DNA of 24,857 nt from an uncultured bacterium (GTDB lineage: Bacteria > Patescibacteriota > Minisyncoccia > Phycocordibacterales > UBA918): positions 1 to 24,857 of the forward strand of contig CAJXAG010000011.1 in NCBI GenBank assembly GCA_913050645.1. Direction: 5' to 3'. This document shows positions 5,537-12,783 of the stretch, in pieces (the stretch's first letter is position 1; each line of letters opens with the position of its first letter). Both the position numbers and the translations under genes were made by a program. A model generated the notes under the pieces. It ran no database searches. It saw only the letters and a program-made list of their open reading frames with translations, and was not told where the DNA came from.

Positions 5537-7510
5537 ATGAAAACCAAAGATGAAAAACCGGCGTTGCAGATTGCGCTTGGTCAGATTGATGTGCAGGCGG
5601 GTCGTCCGGACATCAATAGTCAACGAGTTATCAATGAATCGATTGCCGCTGCCAAACGTGGTGTGGATGTAATCGTATTTCCTGAGATGTGTATCTCGGG
5701 GTATCTCATCGGTGATTGGTTTAACAGCAATGCTTTTGCAGAAGACGTTGAGCGTCATAATTGGCGTATCGTTAAAGCACTGGCTGAGTACGACATCGTG
5801 GTTATCTTCGGGACATTTGGTATCGACAAAACCAAAAAGAACGAGAATGGCTGGTATCGGAAGTACAACGCAGCGTATGTGGCACAAAAAGGGAAGCTGA
5901 TTGCAAATGACGCTGACCTGCCGTACGCGATGAAGTCGCTGATGCCGAACTACCGCATCTTTGATGACTCGCGGTACTTCTACGACTTGCGCAAGCTTGC
6001 GACAGAGCGGAGGAAGAAACTTAAAGAGCTTCTTGCACCGTTCACGGTGGTCATTAATGGCTTCGAATATAAGCTTGGCGTGATGCTCTGCGAAGATATG
6101 TGGGATCTGGACTATGTTCAAAAACCTGCACGTATCTTGAAAGGCAATGGTGCAGAAATACTCATCAATCTGTCGTGTTCAAACTGGTCGTGGCGCAAAA
6201 ATGCAAAACGGCACAAAGTGGTTCGTGACTTGATTGCGTTGGTGAAATTGCCCTTTGTGTATGTGAACAGTGTGGGTTGTCAAAATAACGGGAAGAACTT
6301 TATTCCGTTTGACGGTAGCTCCACAATCTACAACGCAGACGGTGAGATTGTTGCTATTTGTGACATGTACCAAGATATCGTGAAGGACGTTCTACTTTCT
6401 GACACATTGCCGCCGATTACTCCGGTAGAACGCGATGATGTTGAAGAGATGTTCATGGCTATTACGGAAGACACATTAGGATTCCTGCGTAGTTCAGCGG
6501 TGCGACATTCTGGGAAGGTCATCATTGGTCTTTCCGGCGGTGCTGACTCGATGCTCTCTGCAGCGTTCTTTGTACACTTGCTTGGGCCTGACCGAGTCAT
6601 TCTGGTCAATATGCCTATGGAAGGGTACAACTCAGAAAAGACAATTGAGCTTGCACAAAAAGGTGCTGACAATCTCGGTGTAGAACTTCGTTCTGTTCCG
6701 ATCAACGATATGGTCTGGGCCGAAGCAAAAGCTGCTGGGATTGCCGAGGGGTCACCTGCATTTAAGACGCTCATGGCAACAGTGCGTTTCCAGGTGTTGA
6801 AGTCGATTGCAGCTCTTGAGGGTGCGATCATCATCAATAACGGAAACAAAACCGAGCTTGCGTTTGGCTATGCGACCCTCAATGGTGACATGCGTGGCTA
6901 CTTTGCTCCGTGGATGGATGCGCTGAAAGGGGAAGTGTATCAGCTTGCTGACTACATGAACCGACGTATCTTCAAGAGGAAAGTGATTCCTGATGAGCTT
7001 ATCTATAAGGATGACGAGGATTACCTCGCTCCCATGGATGAGCTTACCAAAGATGGTACGGGTAACCGGGAAGATCCATTCGATTACGGTCGTATGCATG
7101 CTGATGGTTCATTCGAAGTGGGATACCACGATGCAATGATCCGTTCGTTTATGGAAGCTCGTGTGGAACCAGCATGGTTTTTGGAACACTATAAAGCAGG
7201 AACTCTGGAAGCGCAGATGCTTCTCCCGAAAGGTAAGATCGATGCTGTGCTTGCGCGCTTGCATCCTGACTTTGAAGGTTCAGCAGTTGAGCGCTTTGTC
7301 TTCGACTTGGAACAAAAATACAAAATGTTCCAGGCCGGCATCCATAAGCGAGTGCAGAGTATACCGGGGGCTCACTTCAGTCGTTCAAGCTTCGGCTGGG
7401 ACTTCCGTGAGTATATGCCGGTGATGGCATCATATGATCTTTCACAGGATCTGCCGGTGTACTACACACAGGCGTACCATGAGCTTAAAGACGAGCTCTT
7501 GGCAGCGTAA
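5537..7510 (+). CDS. nadE: Glutamine-dependent NAD+ synthetase
   Basis: A 657-residue two-domain enzyme that amidates deamido-NAD to NAD using glutamine and ATP. The N-terminal nitrilase-type glutaminase domain (about 1-290) has the Glu50-Lys133-Cys185 triad (VFPEMCISG, DLPYAMKS, VMLCEDMWD). The C-terminal synthetase domain carries the ATP pyrophosphatase P-loop SGGADS (333-338). The length matches the long glutamine-using form known from Mycobacterium rather than the short ammonia-dependent form. The ATG at 5522 lies before the GAAGGAA ribosome site, so 5537 is the better start. It is the last gene of the operon and is followed by a strong terminator. Confidence 0.94.
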   Translation: MKTKDEKPALQIALGQIDVQAGRPDINSQRVINESIAAAKRGVDVIVFPEMCISGYLIGDWFNSNAFAEDVERHNWRIVKALAEYDIVVIFGTFGIDKTKKNENGWYRKYNAAYVAQKGKLIANDADLPYAMKSLMPNYRIFDDSRYFYDLRKLATERRKKLKELLAPFTVVINGFEYKLGVMLCEDMWDLDYVQKPARILKGNGAEILINLSCSNWSWRKNAKRHKVVRDLIALVKLPFVYVNSVGCQNNGKNFIPFDGSSTIYNADGEIVAICDMYQDIVKDVLLSDTLPPITPVERDDVEEMFMAITEDTLGFLRSSAVRHSGKVIIGLSGGADSMLSAAFFVHLLGPDRVILVNMPMEGYNSEKTIELAQKGADNLGVELRSVPINDMVWAEAKAAGIAEGSPAFKTLMATVRFQVLKSIAALEGAIIINNGNKTELAFGYATLNGDMRGYFAPWMDALKGEVYQLADYMNRRIFKRKVIPDELIYKDDEDYLAPMDELTKDGTGNREDPFDYGRMHADGSFEVGYHDAMIRSFMEARVEPAWFLEHYKAGTLEAQMLLPKGKIDAVLARLHPDFEGSAVERFVFDLEQKYKMFQAGIHKRVQSIPGAHFSRSSFGWDFREYMPVMASYDLSQDLPVYYTQAYHELKDELLAA

Positions 7511-7532
7511 GTTGTATTCAAAAATAAAAAAC

Positions 7533-7567
7533 AAGCGTAACCCAATTGGGTTACGCTTTTTCTTTTT
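7533..7567 (+). terminator. Terminator after nadE, usable from both sides
   Basis: AAGCGTAACCC (7533-7543) pairs with GGGTTACGCTT (7548-7558), loop AATT, followed by TTTTTCTTTTT. On the minus strand it is followed by GTTTTTTATTTTTG, so it can also end the convergent membrane-protein transcript. Confidence 0.9.
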
Positions 7568-7574
7568 GCTTTGC

Positions 7575-7949
7575 TTAGAGTAGTTGCTGTATGAGTGTAA
7601 AGATAAATACACTAGCTGCACCTATTGCTCCAACAGGAAACAGAAAGAGCAGTGGAGCGAAAATGGGTGGAATACCACGAGTTCGCGGCATGCCGTCATC
7701 AGGCCCAAAAGGTATGTTTTGTGAAAACCAGAGCCATACCCATCCACAAATGCTAATAATTGCCACCAGAACGTACTGCAGCTGTGTTGATGCAAGAAGC
7801 ACGATGATTCCTACAAAGACTGCATAGAGCAAGTGTTGTTTACGATTCTTGTCACGCACTCTTTTTTCCGCTGCATCCTGCATTTTCATGTACTTTTCGG
7901 GACTCAGTCCATTTATGGACTTGAGTGTAAGATCACCAGAATTTTTCAT
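7575..7949 (-). CDS. Small membrane protein of unknown function
   Basis: A 124-residue protein with a charged N-terminal 40 residues (KYMKMQDAAEKRVRDKNRK) and three likely membrane segments: about 42-58, 59-75 and 96-121. The loop between the second and third, NIPFGPDDGMPRTRGIPP, is polar with many prolines. I recognise no family. A GGAG site lies about 7 bases before the ATG. It is downstream of the ADP-ribosylglycohydrolase gene on the same strand but separated by a terminator hairpin, so it is either expressed by readthrough or from a weak promoter that I could not define. Confidence 0.65.
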   Translation of the reverse strand: MKNSGDLTLKSINGLSPEKYMKMQDAAEKRVRDKNRKQHLLYAVFVGIIVLLASTQLQYVLVAIISICGWVWLWFSQNIPFGPDDGMPRTRGIPPIFAPLLFLFPVGAIGAASVFIFTLIQQLL

Positions 7950-8010
7950 GACAGTCTCCAGTCCAGATTCATTCTTTTCTTTTTGTACTGTAGTACATAT
8001 AGATACAAAA

Positions 8011-8047
8011 GAAAACCCTGGCGATATTTGCCAGGGTTTGTTTTTTG
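8011..8047 (-). terminator. Terminator after the ADP-ribosylglycohydrolase gene
   Basis: AAACCCTGGC (8013-8022) pairs with GCCAGGGTTT (8030-8039). Read on the minus strand the stem is followed by TCTTTTG. On the plus strand it is followed by GTTTTTTG. A GTTCTTTCAAAA word (8043-8054, minus) lies between the stop codon and this hairpin. Confidence 0.8.
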
Positions 8048-8054
8048 AAAGAAC

Positions 8055-9080
8055 TTACTTATACAGACGCATGTCGTATAGCTTCTGTGCATAGTCGACC
8101 ATGACGTCGTGTCCGAGAATGGTTTCGCGCCATTCTTTGGGAATTGCATCATAGCCGTAGTGCGCTCCGAGAAGTCCACCTGCAATTGCTGCGTAGGTGT
8201 CGGTGTCGCCACCAACGCGTACGGCCAGTTCGATACCTTCCTCGAACGACTTTGTGTTCGAGAGGGCATAGAGTGCCACATACAAAGAGAATTCTGCGGT
8301 GCCACGCATAGGCCATGCACCTGGATCGTAGGGAAAGTCATATGGATCATTCAAGCGAGATCCAATACGAATGGCTAAGGGATCTTTTTTTATACTTGGG
8401 TCAAGATCGTCGATGTCTCCTAGAGCGGAGACTGGGTCGTTGCCAGCAAGCAGGCTTGAAAGCACCATAGTGTATATCCAACAAGCTTGTTTGCTGTGCG
8501 GATGATCATGCGTCACGGATGACATGTCTTCTACCAGTTTCTTGGCTGCACCCACCTTCTGTGGATCAAAGGTTCCTCCATTGGAAATGTCCATGATAGA
8601 TGGTGCAAGCCATAGTGCCATGGGAGCACAGCGCATAAGACTACCGTTGGTCCCAATGTTGTTCATGGGCACCCCGTTTATCTTCGACGTTTTTGCATCA
8701 GATGTCAGTGCATTACGTGTGGTGGTGCCGGAACCAGTTGCTTGTCCGTCCCAGAGGCGACTTTTTCCATATACCACACTGTCCCTAAGTGCTTCACGTA
8801 AGTGGTCAGTGTTGAGACCATTACATTTGATCAGACTGAAAGAAAGATCAGCGGTTTGATCAGAATCATCAGTCGGACGACCTGCAGGGAGTCGAAGACC
8901 GTTACGGTCATTCTTTTGAAGCCCCCAAGGGTTATCGTAGTCGATCATGTGAAGGCCGTTCTGGTCTTTGATTTCTTTAGCAATTTGACGTGGCGAGTAG
9001 GTTTTTTCAAACCGTGCTCCGACGGTGTCGCCACAATGAACACCAACTTCGCTGCCCATCCATCGTTGTATATGTTCCAT
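8055..9080 (-). CDS. ADP-ribosylglycohydrolase (DraG/ARH family)
   Basis: A 341-residue protein of the ADP-ribosylglycohydrolase family, which removes ADP-ribose from proteins or other ADP-ribosylated targets. Metal-binding motifs are PTDDSDQT (69-76) near the N-terminus and VGGDTDTYAAIAGGLLGAHYG (290-310, written here in two overlapping parts: VGGDTDTYAAIAG, GGLLGAHYG) near the C-terminus. NGSLMRCAPMAL (147-157) is the central conserved block, and THDHPHS (191-197) gives extra ligands. Length is typical. The start is the ATG at 9080 with AAAGGA upstream; the longer TTG start lies before that site. A boxA-like GTTCTTTGAA precedes it on the minus strand. It is divergent from the kinase-vWA operon and close to the NAD genes, consistent with a role in ADP-ribose turnover. 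Confidence 0.88.
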   Translation of the reverse strand: MEHIQRWMGSEVGVHCGDTVGARFEKTYSPRQIAKEIKDQNGLHMIDYDNPWGLQKNDRNGLRLPAGRPTDDSDQTADLSFSLIKCNGLNTDHLREALRDSVVYGKSRLWDGQATGSGTTTRNALTSDAKTSKINGVPMNNIGTNGSLMRCAPMALWLAPSIMDISNGGTFDPQKVGAAKKLVEDMSSVTHDHPHSKQACWIYTMVLSSLLAGNDPVSALGDIDDLDPSIKKDPLAIRIGSRLNDPYDFPYDPGAWPMRGTAEFSLYVALYALSNTKSFEEGIELAVRVGGDTDTYAAIAGGLLGAHYGYDAIPKEWRETILGHDVMVDYAQKLYDMRLYK

Positions 9081-9090
9081 ATTTTTTCCT

Positions 9091-9100
9091 TTCAAAGAAC
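9091..9100 (-). promoter_or_regulatory. boxA-like sequence before the ADP-ribosylglycohydrolase gene
   Basis: On the minus strand GTTCTTTGAAAGG overlaps the ribosome site of the gene. It matches the boxA form found in Gram-positive rRNA leaders. Confidence 0.45.
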
Positions 9101-9138
9101 CGGTGAATCCCTATAGGTGGGGGAATGTATCTGTAGGC

Positions 9139-9166
9139 ACTATAGAGTATTACCAGATAGTGTAAA
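9139..9166 (-). promoter_or_regulatory. Candidate promoter of the ADP-ribosylglycohydrolase gene
   Basis: On the minus strand TTTACA (9166-9161) and TATAGT (9144-9139) are 16 bases apart. The -35 region lies inside the TAGTGTA-N3-TTGACA element (9158-9173), so one bound regulator could cover the promoters of both divergent units. Confidence 0.5.
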
Positions 9167-9174
9167 GTTGACAT
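9158..9174. promoter_or_regulatory. Candidate operator, TAGTGTA-N3-TTGACA type (site 3)
   Basis: TAGTGTAAAGTTGACAT has the same form as 1642-1657 (TAGTGTACTATTGACA). It overlaps the minus-strand -35 box of the ADP-ribosylglycohydrolase promoter. Confidence 0.5.
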
Positions 9175-9195
9175 TAACTATGTTTTGTATCATAG

Positions 9196-9236
9196 CTTAT
9201 TGTTGTATTGACACTAAGCTCCGACAAGAGTACGCT
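9196..9236 (+). promoter_or_regulatory. Duplicated promoter element upstream of the kinase-vWA operon
   Basis: Bases 9196-9218 match the minus-strand sequence 15854-15832 with one mismatch over 23 bases. Both contain GTATTGACACTAAG, whose TTGACA is a -35 box. Here the -10 at 17-base spacing is weak (TACGCT, 9231-9236). An alternative start uses TTAGAT (9246-9251), which keeps the two-base offset to the operator at 9253. Confidence 0.55.
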
Positions 9237-9250
9237 GGAGAAAGATTAGA

Positions 9251-9267
9251 TAGTGTAGATAATACAC
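9251..9267 (+). promoter_or_regulatory. Candidate operator, TAGTGT...ACAC type (site 4)
   Basis: GTGTAGATAATACAC (9253-9267) is a perfect GTGTA-N5-TACAC dyad and the most symmetric member of the set. It lies in the leader of the kinase-vWA operon. Confidence 0.6.
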
Positions 9268-9280
9268 ATTCTAAAGAGGT

Positions 9281-9290
9281 GTTCTTTGAC
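9281..9290 (+). promoter_or_regulatory. boxA-like sequence before the kinase-like gene
   Basis: GTTCTTTGACAAAGAG lies 21 bases before the AAGGAG site of the kinase-like gene. Confidence 0.45.
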
Positions 9291-9322
9291 AAAGAGCTAA
9301 AAACTTATGAAAGGAGTTGGTA

Positions 9323-10177
9323 ATGACCCAAACGATACGTTCACCCACTACGGGGTATGTGATTGCCGACTTGGAAAAAAGTCGGCTCGCACAGACTCCA
9401 GCCTTCACGGTCTATCACGTCACAGACGAGATGGACGGGAGGTGGTACCTTCTGAAAGTTTCGCCGGATGTTCCGGGTAATGGAAGACTTGATCGTGAAG
9501 CTCTGGTGCTGAAAGATATTCAGCGCGAAGTTGAGCGGTTGCGTTCGAAAGAAAAACCGGGAACACGTGACGGTGGATTGCGCTATGAAAAGTGCTTTCC
9601 GCGACTACACGAAAGCTTTCTCTTTACTGAGCAAGGCAATCGTCGAGTAAATATCATTGAAATTCCTGGGACTCAGTCGGTTGCTGATTTGTATCCGATA
9701 CAAGAATGGCGCACCCGTGACAACGTCCGCATTGATCCTAAATCAAGTGCGTGGCTGATGGGGCGCCTTCTGAAGTCCTTTACACTGACGCATCCAATTG
9801 GTGTTGGTGTCGGCAAAATTGACGGTGGCAATATTTTGGTTAACCCCGAAAAGCACCGCGCAATCTTCTTTGACTGGACACAGGCACATCAGTACCAGTC
9901 GTACGTGCCGCCAGAAAAAGTTGGAGAAGAAATAGCACAAGCTGCCACACAAGTGTTTATTGCACTTGGCGGCGACTTAGCTACTGGCACATTGCCATAC
10001 AGCGATCAGCTGCTGGATACCCAGTACGTTGAACTTTTGCGCGAGTTTATGTCGGGTCGTGAGCGCAACCCAGACGAGGCTGCTAAACGATTCTATGAAC
10101 TCGTGCGAAATATGTGGGACAAAGAGTTTCACACATTCACCACCATCCCCATCAAAAAAGGAGACAGACATGGGTAG
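9323..10177 (+). CDS. Protein-kinase-fold protein with an altered catalytic loop
   Basis: A 284-residue protein that looks like a compact Ser/Thr- or aminoglycoside-kinase fold. The ATP-binding Lys is probably Lys45 (RWYLLKVSPD) and the helix-C glutamate Glu59 (DREALVL). The C-lobe has KIDGGNILVN (165-174) followed by AIFFDW (180-185), equivalent to the HxDxxxxN loop and the DFG Asp. The expected catalytic Asp five places before Asn170 is Lys165, and an Asp sits at 167 instead. So activity may be altered or lost, or the loop may be rearranged. ATG at 9323 with AAGGAG at 9311-9316 sets the start; a TTG upstream is rejected. Its stop overlaps the start of the vWA gene by eight bases, so the two are coupled. 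Substrate unknown. Confidence 0.65.
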   Translation: MTQTIRSPTTGYVIADLEKSRLAQTPAFTVYHVTDEMDGRWYLLKVSPDVPGNGRLDREALVLKDIQREVERLRSKEKPGTRDGGLRYEKCFPRLHESFLFTEQGNRRVNIIEIPGTQSVADLYPIQEWRTRDNVRIDPKSSAWLMGRLLKSFTLTHPIGVGVGKIDGGNILVNPEKHRAIFFDWTQAHQYQSYVPPEKVGEEIAQAATQVFIALGGDLATGTLPYSDQLLDTQYVELLREFMSGRERNPDEAAKRFYELVRNMWDKEFHTFTTIPIKKGDRHG

Positions 10178-11312
10178 TTATACAGGTGCACGCAGTGCAT
10201 ACACCGCTGTGGTTACGCGCGCTTCGCGCGACAAGTCAGCGACATATCGTGCGGAAGAGAAAGTTATGGAAACCCATGAGCTCAATCCGCTGGTTGACCC
10301 TGGTGCAAATAACTGGGGGAAAAGTCGTCGTTCGCTCATTCGTTTTGAAGACATGCCTGACGGACGATTTGAAGTCAGTGTTGGCCTTTCGGTTCCGGTT
10401 GAAATCATGCTTGATACAACTGGGTCAATGGGTCGCAATGTCGACATTGCGTTGAAGGGTATTCCCGACACACGGGACTATCTGCAAGAAGTGATGCGTC
10501 CCGGGTGCGAGGCGCACGTGGCAACGGGTGTCTTCAACGATGTGGTGGACCGCTTCCGCGACGGAAGTCAGGGTGTGGTTATGACACGGTCGCAGTTTGA
10601 AATGACTGAAAAGATGGCCGAGCAGATGATGCATCACATTCCACTACGTGGCGGAGCAGGTAACGGCAAAGAAGATTCACAATTCTGTCTCTTCGCTGCG
10701 GCCTATCTGTCGAGCTTCTACATCAACCGTATCGGCCTGAAAGGCTATCACTTTGTGATTACGGATGATGCGGCTGACTCGTTCATCGATCGGCAACAAC
10801 TGGTTCGTGTCTTTGGTAAGGATGTGTTCGATGCAGTGTCCGAAAATGGTCACAAAATCGATTCTGAAAACATACCTTCAACTGCTGAAGTAGCACAAGA
10901 CCTCTTGAAGCGTTCACACGCATTCACGTTGTTGGTTAGCCCCAACGATCGTGTGGAACGCTTCTGGCGAGAGACTATGGGTGATGCACAGGTAGTTATG
11001 CTTCCTGATGCAACACTGATACCACAAGTCACTGCAACAATTGTTGGTTTGACTGAGGGCACACTTGAGCTTTCATCGGTGGCTGAGTATCTGGAAGGGC
11101 GCGGTGTCAGCAAAAGCGATGCCGAACTCATCGAGCGCTCAGTACGGAACATCCCTATCGGCGCACAAACGGTGCTTGAAAACTTCGACAACATTCCGAA
11201 AAAGGGGGATATTTTCAACACGAAGGAAGACCTCTGGCCTGCGGTGTATGCTGCAGACCGGACAGATGTTGCTGAAGTGGAAGCCCCTGAAGAAGTTGGT
11301 GGTTGGATTTAA
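10170..11312 (+). CDS. von Willebrand factor A domain protein
   Basis: A 380-residue protein with a vWA fold at about residues 75-300. VEIMLDTTGSMGRN (78-90) is a metal-ion-dependent adhesion site of the DxTxS form, and VITDDAADSF gives the later acidic strand. vWA domains bind partner proteins through the metal and often act as adaptors with kinases or ATPases. The N-terminal 70 residues (MGSYTGARSAYTAVVTRASR...) are polar and unassigned. There is no signal peptide, so it is cytoplasmic. A longer reading from 10029 would overlap most of the kinase tail; 10170 has AAAGGAG at ideal spacing. Sharing an operon with a kinase-like and a PurA-like protein suggests one complex or pathway, which is inference. 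Confidence 0.72.
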   Translation: MGSYTGARSAYTAVVTRASRDKSATYRAEEKVMETHELNPLVDPGANNWGKSRRSLIRFEDMPDGRFEVSVGLSVPVEIMLDTTGSMGRNVDIALKGIPDTRDYLQEVMRPGCEAHVATGVFNDVVDRFRDGSQGVVMTRSQFEMTEKMAEQMMHHIPLRGGAGNGKEDSQFCLFAAAYLSSFYINRIGLKGYHFVITDDAADSFIDRQQLVRVFGKDVFDAVSENGHKIDSENIPSTAEVAQDLLKRSHAFTLLVSPNDRVERFWRETMGDAQVVMLPDATLIPQVTATIVGLTEGTLELSSVAEYLEGRGVSKSDAELIERSVRNIPIGAQTVLENFDNIPKKGDIFNTKEDLWPAVYAADRTDVAEVEAPEEVGGWI

Positions 11313-11320
11313 GGCAACGA

Positions 11321-11345
11321 TGACGGCCGCATGCTGCGGCCGTCA
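11321..11345 (+). repeat. Intercistronic hairpin between the vWA and PurA-like genes
   Basis: TGACGGCCGCA pairs with TGCGGCCGTCA over 11 bp with a 3-base loop. There is no T run after it, so transcription probably continues and the hairpin may guide processing or protect an upstream mRNA. Confidence 0.65.
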
Positions 11346-11373
11346 CAACAACCTACAGTAATGAGGTGACACT

Positions 11374-12756
11374 ATGAAGAAGCTATACATGGTCACCGAT
11401 CTCGGACCGGGGGATGGTGGCAAAGGTGGTGTGGTCCACAAGATCGCACACATGCAACATGCGCATACCATTGTAAAAGTTGGTGGCGCACAAGGTAGTC
11501 ACGGCGTACGCACTGCAAACGGTAAGACGTTCGCATTTAGTCAGTTTGGCTGCGGCACACTTGAAGGTGTGCGTACGCACATCTCACCCAGGTTTATCAC
11601 AGACCCAATTGCACTTATGACTGAAGCAAAGTTGCTTCAGAAAGAAGGGGTTGCAAATCCACTGTCACTGATGACAGTAGATGAGCGATCACTTTGTTCA
11701 ACCGTGTTTCACATGGCAGCATCACAGCTTAGTGAGTTGCTTTTGAAAGATAATCCGCGCGGCACGATCGGTTCGGGTGTTGGTCAGGCGTATCGTCTGA
11801 ACGAATCAAATCCGGAACTGTCTGTGTTTGTCCGTGATTTGTCTCAGGCAGATCTGCGCGATCGACTTGCGGCAATACAAATGCACTATCGAAATCGTTT
11901 TGCAGAGGTACTGCGTGACTTGGATCAATTTAAAATGATTGATCTAAAGCATGTGTGTGAAGCACAGTCACTACTGATGAAAGATGTATATGTCGACTCA
12001 GCTACAGAACTCATGCAAGAGTTTGCAACATATGTCACGATCACCAGTGCTGATTATTTTGCACGACGGGTGCTTGGTAGAGACGGTGTTGTTGTTTCAG
12101 AAAGTTCTCATGGAATTCTGACTGACAAATACACCGGTTTCCATCCACACACCAGTGCCATTCGCACACTACCCGCGTTTACCCGCGGTATGTACGAAGA
12201 TGCTGGATATGACGGAGAGATTGTGAGTCTTGGTATACACCGAGCGTATCAGATTCGTCATGGAGCGGGACCTATGGTCACACATGATTCTTCAATGTCT
12301 GAAGCACTGCTTCCGGGCAGTAACAAGAATGAGAATCGGTGGCAAGGGAAAGTTCGTGTTGGACCGGTTGACTTGGTTTCACTTCGCTACGCACTTGCTG
12401 CAAGCGGAGAGGGAGCATATGACGCACTTGCCATTACCTGGTTTGATCAAATTCAAAAACTAGGAAGCTGGCAATATTGCAATAGGTATACCGGTGCTGA
12501 TGACTCAAGATTCTTCATGCCTTCTGGGGGCATTCGTGTTCGCAAAGGAGAGGATGAAAGTCAGTTGCAGCACCTAGGCGCCCTTACCAAACAACTCCAG
12601 GCCTGTTCGCCTGAAGTCACTACCGTACCACTTGATCCTGGTGCATCCCGCAATGAGCTCTATACGCTTTGCGCGGACACGCTACTGGATCATCTTGGTG
12701 TTCCAGTTCGTATGATCTCGTTCGGTCCCACCGAGCAAGACAAAATGACTCAATGA
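11374..12756 (+). CDS. Divergent adenylosuccinate-synthetase-like enzyme
   Basis: A 460-residue homologue of PurA, which joins IMP and aspartate using GTP. Matching blocks are GPGDGGKGGVV (11-21; the usual GDEGKGK with catalytic Asp14 and Lys17 kept but Glu changed to Gly), VGGAQGSHG (36-44; the GGxNAGH block with its His at 43), GTIGSGVGQAYR (RGIGPAYE region), SESSHGILTDKYTGFHPHT (the EGAQGxxLD...GTYPYVTS region), GAGPMVTHDSS (GAGPFPTE) and ITWFD (the TKLD guanine motif). The order and spacing fit the full family, but many substrate-contact residues differ, so the nucleotide or amino acid used may not be IMP or aspartate. It sits inside the kinase-vWA operon instead of with purine genes. It could also be a plain salvage PurA or a relative of phage PurZ. 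Confidence 0.75.
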   Translation: MKKLYMVTDLGPGDGGKGGVVHKIAHMQHAHTIVKVGGAQGSHGVRTANGKTFAFSQFGCGTLEGVRTHISPRFITDPIALMTEAKLLQKEGVANPLSLMTVDERSLCSTVFHMAASQLSELLLKDNPRGTIGSGVGQAYRLNESNPELSVFVRDLSQADLRDRLAAIQMHYRNRFAEVLRDLDQFKMIDLKHVCEAQSLLMKDVYVDSATELMQEFATYVTITSADYFARRVLGRDGVVVSESSHGILTDKYTGFHPHTSAIRTLPAFTRGMYEDAGYDGEIVSLGIHRAYQIRHGAGPMVTHDSSMSEALLPGSNKNENRWQGKVRVGPVDLVSLRYALAASGEGAYDALAITWFDQIQKLGSWQYCNRYTGADDSRFFMPSGGIRVRKGEDESQLQHLGALTKQLQACSPEVTTVPLDPGASRNELYTLCADTLLDHLGVPVRMISFGPTEQDKMTQ

Positions 12757-12783
12757 AACTCAATCAAAGAAAGGAGTTACGTC

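Noticed and set aside
9117..9323. 68-codon open frame between the ADP-ribosylglycohydrolase and kinase-like genes
   Set aside because: It lies wholly over promoters and operators, has no ribosome site, and the protein has no convincing composition.
10029..10169. Longer N-terminus for the vWA protein
   Set aside because: It would overlap the kinase gene by about 150 bases and has no ribosome site, while 10170 has an ideal one.
11374..12756. Calling the PurA-like gene phage purZ
   Set aside because: The catalytic Asp of ordinary PurA is kept and no other phage or base-modification gene is visible, so the claim is not supported.
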